DNA of 64,000 nucleotides from Cantharellus purpuraceus (lineage: Eukaryota > Basidiomycota > Agaricomycetes > Cantharellales > Hydnaceae): contig JALBUN010000008.1 of the NCBI GenBank assembly GCA_025174535.1, forward strand, positions 327,633 through 391,632, in the 5' to 3' direction. Positions within the stretch are counted from its first letter, which is position 1, and every line of letters begins with the position of its first letter. Shown here piece after piece: positions 55,445 through 64,000 of the stretch. The notes under the pieces were generated by a model that was not told the DNA's origin, searched no databases, and saw only the letters and a list, made by a program, of their open reading frames with translations. The position numbers and the translations under genes are program-made.

Positions 55445-55866
55445 CATTGCTTTACTGGAAGTTCACCCCCAGCCACAGGTTGATGAGATACCTGCAGGCG
55501 GAGATCTTAGCAGCACCACTACAGCAATCTCGAGGAGGCCTTTGGTTAGACGTTGAGAGCTTGAATCTGTGGATGTTAGAATGATGACGCGAGTAACATG
55601 CACATTATTAAAACTATAAGGCCAGAACGGGAATAAGCAGCTCGAGAGGTCCGCTCCGAGATTGCCAATACCTTACAGGGGTCATTTATAACTAGCGTTT
55701 TGTGAACGGCACCTTATTTCCTCAGCTATACATGGTACGCATTTGTTTGGATAGTGTCGTGTGAGGTGCTAATCAGCGTCATCGTAATCCCTATGGGACT
55801 GAGACATATTGTTTCATTCATCACAAGACAACAGGCATGGGTTCAAGTACAATTGTGGCTTCAAGC

Positions 55867-56462
55867 TTAAGCAGGAGTGAAGTGGACGAAGAAGCGCTCC
55901 TTGGGTGAGCCGTAAAGGACCGGTACTTCAAAGCGATCCAACTTTCACACCTCGTCCTTGCCAGGAATATGGAATTTGTTATTCACGGTAGGATCGTGGC
56001 ATCAACGCTAAGGGAACCGTAGAGTAACAGAACGTACCGCATTTCCTGCACACCAGCCTGTTCTATGGAAAATTCGACAGGAGGGTCGAGAGTACTGGGA
56101 AAAAGGAGGCCGTCCTAGGTCGTAAAAACAACATGTGAGCAGAAGGGCAGGAGGAAGCGATAGTTTTGACACCATGACACACCCTAACAATAATTTTGCA
56201 TTCCTCCTGGTCAGCAAGAGGGATTGTGTAGAGATTGACGGCAGGGTTGACGGGCAGGATGTGCCACTGAAGAAAGAGGACAAATAAAATCAGTGAAAAT
56301 GAGTATGATTGGAATGGACAGGGAAATTCGATACAGACTTTGGTAAGTGGGGAACTCGGGAGTCCTATGACGGGTACAAGAGGGGCCATTGTCAGCGGGT
56401 ACCAGATGGACGTTGGGGTCGAAAATGGCGGAAATGATGTAGTTGCCTTCAGGGATGGGCAT
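55867..56462 (-). pseudogene. Small protein, possibly a beta-trefoil protease-inhibitor-like relic
   Basis: Minus-strand pieces in order: MPIPEGNYIISAIFDPNVHL (start 56462), a frame change near 56395, then GLPSSPLTK joined by a GT-AG intron (about 56340-56269) to WHILPVNPAVNLYTIPLAD. The end is KLDRFEVPVLYGSPKERFF then VHFTPA, TAA at 55867-55869. A TGA stands where Trp would fit, just before KLDRF. The layout (short, no signal peptide, PxGxYxI opening, W-based repeats, NLYTI) resembles the mushroom I66/clitocypin-type inhibitors. That similarity is my impression of pattern only. The frameshift and stop suggest a decayed copy, unless there is a very short unrecognised intron. Confidence 0.35.
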
Positions 56463-56810
56463 CGTAATGATCTGGATGAGCTGGTGTAGTTTGAATGGTG
56501 GGGATGTGATAGATGCCATGCAGCTGTCTTGAGTTTTATACTACATGGGGCGTTTCTCATGCCAGAGCACTCCGGAATAGAGTAGGTGGCGACATTGAGA
56601 TGACAAAACGTGTCACTGTTGCGATATGGAACATATCTGCGTCTATGGCTCACATGCGCTGTGTGATTTATCCACATTAATGTCCGTCACGGTGTGTCAT
56701 GCCCCAACAGTGCCGTTGTTTCATGCGTTGTCACACCTTGCACATTACATAAAATAGTTTTCACCACTGCAGACGTATATAACATGTCTGCAGCTGGTCA
56801 CTCATCCTCA

Positions 56811-56965
56811 GCTGTATCCACAATATACGGACTGAGGTGAGAGACATCAGTTCACTTTTTTCTCCAATCCATATTTATATTTGTGTCTGTAGATTGTCCT
56901 GTTCAGGTAACTACGCTAAGCCGTATCCACAATATACGGACTGAGATTGTCCTGTTCAGATTACA
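56811..56965. repeat. Duplicated segment containing a perfect hairpin
   Basis: TATCCACAATATACGGACTG occurs at about 56815-56834 and again at about 56922-56941. AGATTGTCCTGTTCAG also occurs twice (about 56891 and 56945). The second copy contains the inverted repeat CCGTAT-CCACAAT-ATACGG. No gene was recognised around it (56463-58575). Confidence 0.7.
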
Positions 56966-58575
56966 ATAGTCACCACTCGCGGAAGACGACACTGCAGTTG
57001 ACAGAGGCAAAAGCATAATGCTGAGAGTGAGGCAATAGGACAATTGCAACGCCTGAGAATTGGGGTGTCATCTAGCGTGCTGTGTTGATGAAATTAATAT
57101 GACATGCACTGTAAAAACATCAGCTTTCTTATTAAATTCAGTTACCCCGGCTTCTCGCACAAATGTTGAAATTTAGTCAGAGGAAATGAAACGCGAGAGT
57201 GTCTACTTTCAAACGGAAAGTGCAGTGCAGAACAGAGCAGTTTTGACAGTCCAACCTTGCAACAATGGTAGTTTTGCTATTCTCGTTATGGAAGCGTCAT
57301 TTGGTTAAGATTTTACTTGTAGGTCAATATTAACCCTCACACGCGTGCTTCCTTTGAGGACGGTTTGTGTATCTGTAGGCAATCCATCCAGGCTGCTCAT
57401 GCAGAGCAACCCTACCCATATTGCATTGGGCACATTTATTTTCTAGATAGAAGACACCTTTTATACGGTCCGAGGTGTAGAAATGCTCATGAGGAACTCG
57501 GAGGCAGATGCCTAACAAGCACCCCACTGACATGGCTTGATTGTCGTGAGACCGGGTTTGATGGTACCTTCTTTCAATGAAATTCATTAATGGTGAACTT
57601 GAATAATGCGTTATTATAATGTATCCTCGGTCGGTGAATATACCGAAAATGCTTAATGTACTTATAAGATGGCGAATTTTCGTTAGATGTATCATATGTT
57701 GTAGCTTTAAATTGTTGTATGTGAGTTAACAGCAAGCATTCCTAAAACATTGGGAACAGTTACAATTATCAGTTACAATTACCATCACTGTAATCCTCGT
57801 TGACTGAGACGCCATCGCGCGTTATAACACTACGCACACAAGCGAATGTTCGACAAGGGGTCGTAATAGAGGGTATGATTGATCATAATGATGGTATTGA
57901 GTGAAACTCCTCGCCACCGACGAACAGCCCGGGTCTCTGTATGCAGTACTCTTCGTTCTCGATGCCTGCACATTGCAGGTCTTTGATTATCAGAAACATC
58001 CATTGATGATTCCCAAAATTTGGTGCAAGCATTCAAGTCGATGATGGGGTACTTATTAAACTAGCTCCCGGAGGACTCTAGGCTGTCGAATCGACGTTTA
58101 GCTGTAAAGAACCTTCAGAGGGTGAAGGGTGATTGGTCCCATCGTTCATTAAGAATGTGGCATTTCCATCGTCTCAAGCTCTCACTTTACGACAGCTAAC
58201 ATCGTACACCTCTCTGCCTGGAGCTGCTCTGCCAGCTGAGAGGGGATCTGAATTGCGGTAGTGACCAGCTGTGGGGTTCAAGTTGGACCAATATTGTAGA
58301 CAGGTGTATTTTCTTGAACGATGCCCCGGCTTTGATTTTGAGACCCTCTCTCTACCCACATTGCCGCTATAATCCACCGGCTCGAGCGTGAGAGCACACA
58401 GAAATCATGTCGACCCTTGCTCAGCAGATCTACCATCGAGTTCAAAGCCTCATGAAATCATCTAATTTCAAACATATCCATGTACTAGCATCGATGTCTT
58501 CGCTCATGCTGACCGTCCTGCAAACGCATCATAGACACTCCGCTTCATCCGGACTCAAACATATCCGCCATGGAT
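56966..58575. other. Intergenic, no recognised gene
   Basis: Short frames only (for example 57695-57330 minus), without domains. Nothing is supported. Confidence 0.4.
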
Positions 58576-60541
58576 TCACACCCCCTCTACCTGTGCTGCT
58601 CCCGCCTCATCCCGCTTGCTCTCCCCCAAACGACAGTCCGCCTTACCGCTACCTTCACCAACACCCTCACCCTTACTTTCGTGCTTCCTCCCCTCAGCCA
58701 CAGCGACCACACTACTAGCATCATCATCATCCCCGCCCTCCCCAATCAACTCCCGCATCCGCCGCAACGCATCCTCAAACTCACCCCGCACCGCATTCCG
58801 TGCGCGCGGCGACACGGGTAACACGCTCCAACGGTGCACGCTCCCCTGAGCATCAGTGTGTGGTCCAGGTGTGGGTGCAAGTTGTAGTGTAGGAGAGAGC
58901 GTGTGCGATGGCGTGTTGGGTGACCCTGACGCTGTCGTTGGTAACTCGCCATCCGTCCTTTCCGAGTCCGATAGCGGCGTCACAGGGCTCCAGAATGACT
59001 TCAATTTACTTGACGTCGCCAGGTGCGGGTCTGAAACAGTCACGTCGGGAATGGGCCGGGCGTGTGGATGTGAGGAGGGTACGGAACGGGTGGGAATGGG
59101 TGACGGCCTAGGACGCAATTTGGATGGTTCCTGACCCGTCTGAACAGCATCATGGGATCCCAGGCCGCCCTCGTTCCCCGTCACGCCCCGTGCATCAAAT
59201 TGTTCCCGTTTCACGTCCGCTTCACGTTCAACCGTATTCCCTCTGAGTGCACCATTTTCCCCTTCTACTATTCGTAATGCGCCACGGAGGGCCTCCTTCT
59301 GCTCCGTTGCAATGCGTAGTTCCTCCTCCGTCTCCGCCAACTTTCGGTTGGCTATTGATACCATCTTGTTTGCCTAGGGCGATGAGCATGTGAGTTAGGT
59401 GGAACCGCGGATCGAGCAAGTAAACAAGAGATAGGAAATGTCAAAGCACCGCCCACCCGATAAAAATGGCGGCAGTAATAGGATTCACCTCTTCAAATAA
59501 CGCTTGACTTAGGCTCTCCAGCTCGTCCTCCACCTGCGCTTTGGCTGCAGCAAGAGCTTTAAGCGATGCACGCTCCTTGTCCAGCAAAGCGGTGAGCTCT
59601 TTTTCACGCGCAGTGGGGGCGGTGGAGTGGGTCGCTGAGTATGCGGAAGCGTGGAATTGAGTTGCAGGTTGTGAGTTACGGACATGTGTCGGAGACGGGG
59701 ATGAAGTACGTGATGAGGATGGGACGGATGATGCTACGGTTGTTGTTGAAGGTGGGGGCGGTGGTGCCGGGCTTTGACTGCGAGACGTGGAAGGGATGCT
59801 GATGGAAGGGAGGAGGGAGGATACAGAGGCGGAGGCAGATGCAGATGCATACGGTGGGGATGCACTGGTCGTGGTCGGCGAAGTATTTGTGCTCGAAATG
59901 CGTTGAAGAGGGGATTTGAAATTGAAAAATCGCGAGGGTGCACTCGGTGGCTGTTGCTGCTGTTGCGGTATATCTGCAAGACTGTTCGGACGATCAGCAG
60001 AACCATAGTCCTTGACAGATCCTGAGCGTCGCACGCCTTCACGCTCGCTCCAACGACGCCATCCAACATCCTGTCCACCGCCACCGCCACGTTTGAGGGC
60101 CTCTTCGAGCATTTCATTGTTGGCGAGTGCCAGCTGAAGGTTGGAGCGCGTAAGCGTAAGCGCGGTTTCAAGGTCCGTTTGGTCCTTGTACGCCTGCTGG
60201 AGAAGTGTGGCCTAGCGAGAGTGCCATCGGATAAAAACTCTCTTTATAAGAGCAATGGAGGAACTTACGAGTTCCTCAACCCAGCCCGTCATACGACTTA
60301 GCATCTCTGTGAGCTGCCTCTCGCGATCATCCCGTCGACTTGCGTTCTCCACCGCGTTGGCTTGCAGATTCTTGTTCTCATTCGTGGCAGGTGTGCCAAG
60401 GAAGATCCTTGCTAGTGCGGCATCTTCTCGAGACTGGATAAGCGGGCTGCTTGGCTTGGGCTTTGCGATGCTGGTGGAGAGGGAGTCTGTGCGACGGGGA
60501 AGAGGAGACGGCTGACGAGCAGGTGCGTATGTAGATAGCAT
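58576..60541 (-). CDS. Sec2-like Rab GDP/GTP exchange factor, 3 exons, 597 aa
   Basis: Exons on the minus strand: 60541-60269, 60211-59489 and 59373-58576 (1794 nt, in phase), with good GTAAGT and GTGAAT donors. The N-terminal region (about residues 60-125) and residues ~290-370 form coiled coils. The diagnostic Sec2p/Rabin8 motif LESLSQALFEEANKMVSIAN spans the second exon junction, followed by RKLAETEEELR. Between them is a long low-complexity Ser/Thr/Pro/Gln linker, and the C-terminal ~200 residues are also disordered-looking. In yeast, Sec2p activates the Rab Sec4 on secretory vesicles during polarised exocytosis; here that role is inferred from the motif. ATG at 60541 fits (MLSTYAPARQPSPLPRR) and no upstream in-frame extension was seen. 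It lies 308 bp downstream of the DUF6533 paralogue on the same strand. Confidence 0.82.
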
Positions 60542-60848
60542 CCTACTACAACCCGTCGTGGGAATTCATTACATCAGTTGCTTCATTTCACATCTTCACG
60601 GCGCTAACGCAAATGGCCTAATGTCTTTGACTGCTTACCCTATCAGGCATCATTGTAAATTTTTAGAGATTGTACACAAGCATAAACCTCGAAAACTTGG
60701 TCCTAATTCTGAGCTTCATTTAACAATAGGTCTTCCTGAGTTTCGCAGTAATAATACATGTCCCAATGTCCTTGCACGTCTTCCTCCACAGTCTCAGGGG
60801 TGCCGTGATGACACAAAACCATGCCGCCTGCAGTTTCCATCCTATCAG

Positions 60849-62584
60849 TCAATCCCAACCGGACATGAAAAGGACTACTAACTTATGGCCAATCACTTCC
60901 TGTGGCAGGAACTGAATTTCTACAACCTGAAGAGCGATATCATCCTCCTTCGTTACTCCTGGATCCTCAGGCTCAACCGCCTCCCCCGACTCCTCAGTTA
61001 TAACAGATACATCAGCGTCCGAATCACCAAACTCTGCCATAACGGCGTCATGCATGCTTCGAGTGGCCGCGCGGAAGGTTCCAATCGAGAGCGTAGGTAA
61101 CGAGGTATTGCTATTATGGTGTGCGTTTCTCCTTTGGAGGTCGAGGTGAAAGCGACCAATGATGATCGCGGACAGACTGCATATTTTTAGTCGTCGATGT
61201 ATTCAATGCCTGATTGCGACTCACCTGTTTTGCATTGGTGCGAGGGCACTTTCAACGCTAGGCTAATATACAAGTCGGACAGGCAATGCAGCAGATATCA
61301 GCATGACGTACTCTCAACATCTAGGGTGGTTGGTTAGTCAAGGTATAAAAAATAGATATATTATAGTACCAATGGCACGACCACTCCAGTAAGAGTGATG
61401 GTTAACACAAATCTGATAGTTATCAACTCTGTGTTCATGGATATATGCGGAGAACATACCCAAATCTCATAACACCTAATATTTTAAATTGACATTTGTG
61501 CATGAGCCTTATTCTGCAACAGAGACCATGACTTACTTTGTTGAGCAAGTAGATGAATGAGTGATAGCTTATTCCATACTGATCGTCTATAAATTCTCCA
61601 GGTGCCCACCGTGCTGGCCAGCGTCACAACGACCACTACTGTATCAAACAGTATTGTGGGGATAGTAGTGAGGTCACTGACTGACGAAAGGGACTCAGTC
61701 AAGTGACGAATACAAGTGGACGTGTCTTACGTCTGGTGGTCGTTGAGCGTATATCGTATGAGATTATGCTGTACTCACATTATGAGACTGTGCACGGCGG
61801 TGACGGAACATCTATCCAAAATTGTTCCAGCCTGAGATGGGTGTCCAAGTTTGTTATGTGCCGCCACAGTAGTGCATACAGGAAAAGCTTACCAGATCCG
61901 GAACAAGTGTACAAATCCCAAGAATGGCAAGTACTGCTAATACTAGTCTTCTATGATCGGTAACAGAATATGCTCGCGCTAGCAGAATACCTGCATAGCT
62001 AGTGTCATTTCAATAATGTATTGCTGCAAAGATAGATAATTACCATGACCACCGATGAGGGAAAGCGTGTTAATGATATCCGCGAAGTGAACAATTGCAT
62101 CACACGTCCTGCCCTGCTATTAACTCTTACTTGAGCTGCGAAAAATATGTTTAAGCTCACTACATTCACCAAGTGTCATCAATATATCAATATACGTCAA
62201 TTAAAGTCGTCCAAAAGCAACAAACCTGAATCGATGGAATACCCACAACTCTCCCGATCCCTACTATCCAGAGGTATAGTAGCGTTGCGAATCGGGTTAG
62301 AAGGTAAAGGACTGTTCCCAATTTAAACTTCTTTTGCCATATATACTCAATGTCATATGACAGTGTCAAAAGGCTATCATATGTGAGAAGCACTTGTACA
62401 AGCGGTATTGTGTCAGTTTGGTTGTGCACAATAGCCATGAGCTCACCAGAGCCAGCTATGCTGATGTGCGTTAGGGCCGTGCTGTTGCAGTAACATGGTT
62501 TTAGACATCAATGCGTCCATTCTAAGCCGTCACGTACATATCTGAAACTGCCTGAATTGCGGCCTGTTCAGACTGCGATGACAT
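60849..62584 (-). CDS. DUF6533-family seven-helix membrane protein, paralogue 2
   Basis: ATG 62582-62584 (MSSQSEQAAIQAVSD), closely matching the start of paralogue 1. Exon 2 carries ALTHISIAGS. An intron (GTGAGC...TACAAG) leads to LLTYDSLLTLSYDIEYIWQK then FKLGTVLYLLTRFATLL, the DUF6533 core. Later exons read RTCDAIVHFADIINTLSLIG, ILLARAYSVTDHRRLVLAVL, GTILDRC, ILFDTVVVVVTLASTVGTWR and RSVWNKLSLIHLLAQQ. The tail is MHDAVMAEFGDSDADVSVIT and ends at TGA 60849. Each exon has a counterpart in paralogue 1, including the intron positions. It is predicted to be an integral membrane protein with about seven helices and a cytoplasmic acidic tail. The function is unknown, and the exact later exon borders are uncertain. 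Confidence 0.75.
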
Positions 62585-64000
62585 GGCGACACAACGGGGA
62601 GGGACGTGAATATCGATTCTTGATGTGAACTGGGTAAATCATTCTTATATTGGAAAACTGGTGAGCGTTGCCTGTGCCAACAGCATTCCGATTATTCAAA
62701 CTGTGCGCGGTGTGTTCGGCGACGACATTAGCTCCTATAATTCAAGCCCTGGTGCAGCAGCGGAAGCATGAAAAAACGTGACTAGCTAGAGAAGTTAGTA
62801 AACTGAAGGTGACCACTGACAGCTGTCTCGGCAACTGGGACTGACAGGGAATGGTATTTCCAACAGCCACCAGAAGGGGTAATGCACAGCCATGCGATTC
62901 GCAAGACTTGCACTTGTTGCCACTCTGAGCATTCTTATTGAATGTAGCCGGGCTCAACTGAAAGGGCGGCGATCACGGTGCTGAAATAAGCAACGCAAAA
63001 TGAGGATGCGTCGATACGGTACTTATGATCGAGTCTTTCGCGCATTAGATAGGTACGGACTGGTTGTCTCTTGATTACTGAATTTGCATTGTGTCAACAT
63101 ATTTCAAAGCTGCGTGCCACCCTTTGGACCTGCTGGTTCTCTTACTATGATCCGCGTCGCGCCGACCACGATATCTGTATCTAAGCATTTCCAATTCACG
63201 GACACCTGCAAGTCGTAGATGGAAAGTGCGGGGCAGCTACTAGGTGGACTCGGCAGTTGTCCGTTTAACTTGAGCGGAGTTGGTTTCCAGCGTGCCCGCC
63301 CCTGGGGGTGGACGACGACACTCCATCGCCCACGCCCATGCAGCGTATGCCGCGTAGGGTGCGTGGTGGACCATTGGGCGCCCCTGGTAAGCAATTGCCA
63401 TGCGTTATGAAGCATGCGGCGTTTGGTTGTTAATCGCATTGCCTGGAAGGACTTGGAAGGATCTTCCCACTGTCGGTCATGTCACATGTGACCTTCAGCC
63501 ACGTGACCTTGATAAAGAGTCTCCTTCAGTCCATGTCCATCATTCTCTGCGCCGGTCTTTCATGGGTCTCTACGTCGTCTGTCAAATTAGTGGTCGAGCA
63601 GTTCCGTCAAACAATTTGTGCTTCCAGCCACGTTTGCATGCGGCAAGTGGCTAGCAACAAGAGGCATGCTAAGGTATAATCTGATAGCCCATCGGATCCT
63701 CCAAAGTTAAGGATCTTCCTCCACAGCGCACTTTCTCTGACACGGAAATCATTTTTCTGTATAGGAATAGTGTTTAGAGTCCAGATCGCGGACATCGCCA
63801 CGTTTATTCACCTTATCGCTTCTGAGCGACGGAAGGCGAAGATGGTAGGTAGCACTCTAGTGGCTCCAAGTCCCTCGCGATATTGCAACGATGGCTAACA
63901 ATGCGCTCTATATCTTGACGTTGCTAACTAACTAAGAAGACAAGGTGTATGTAGGAATTGAAGAAACGCTAGGTTGACGCCCGGTGTCGTAGGCATGACA
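62585..64000. other. Right-edge stretch without a recognised gene
   Basis: Frames up to 111 codons (63439-63104 minus) show no domain, signal or splice chain I can support. It may include the promoter of the DUF6533 paralogue 2 and an unrecognised gene that continues past the edge. Confidence 0.35.

Noticed and set aside
56063..56677. 204-codon minus-strand frame taken as one protein
   Set aside because: Only its central exon-like part reads like protein. It runs through a clear GT-AG intron and past the likely end of the small inhibitor-like relic.

Overview
The window looks like a piece of a filamentous basidiomycete chromosome, most likely an agaricomycete. The protein-coding genes carry many short GT-AG introns (about 50-70 bp). 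There is a 354-residue fungal G-alpha subunit, and two copies of the DUF6533 seven-helix family, which is expanded in mushroom-forming fungi. Organism identity is inference; no rDNA or marker gene is present.

Layout. Bases 1 to about 40,170 form a dense nest of LTR retrotransposons. The main family is a Ty3/gypsy chromovirus (called ChrA here) with a ~510-bp TGTTATGAC...GCGTAACA LTR. Copies are: E (left edge, partial), B (8107-15604, +), A (19860-26985, +, nearly complete), D (30263-39610, -) and several solo or broken LTRs. Remnants of a diverged relative (27983-30262, +), another gypsy lineage (1858-7885, -) and a third fragment (7915-8103, -) lie between them. A coding-free 1.4-kb LTR family (LTR-2) inserted repeatedly with 5-bp duplications. 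All pol genes are broken by stops, frameshifts or deletions, many of them TGA codons where CGA is expected.

The unexpected component is a second gene carried by ChrA, on the strand opposite gag-pol, between the chromodomain and the 3' LTR. It has its own TATA box. It encodes a roughly 600-residue protein: a 10-residue-periodic charged coiled coil, a six-cysteine cluster with Gal4-type spacing, and an acidic tail ending in a basic patch. Four or more copies are visible, and one is fully open to the window edge.

From about 40.2 kb to the right edge the sequence becomes ordinary gene space. It holds an F-box-like relic (-), a secreted FAD-linked oxidase of 13 exons (+), a G-alpha gene (+), an alpha/beta hydrolase (+), a DUF6533 membrane protein (+), a probable small beta-trefoil-type pseudogene (-), a Sec2-like Rab exchange factor (-) and a second DUF6533 paralogue (-). 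These genes do not form an obvious pathway. G-alpha and Sec2 are housekeeping signalling and secretion genes. The oxidase and DUF6533 genes belong to expanded families. Exon boundaries were derived by hand from reading frame and splice consensus.
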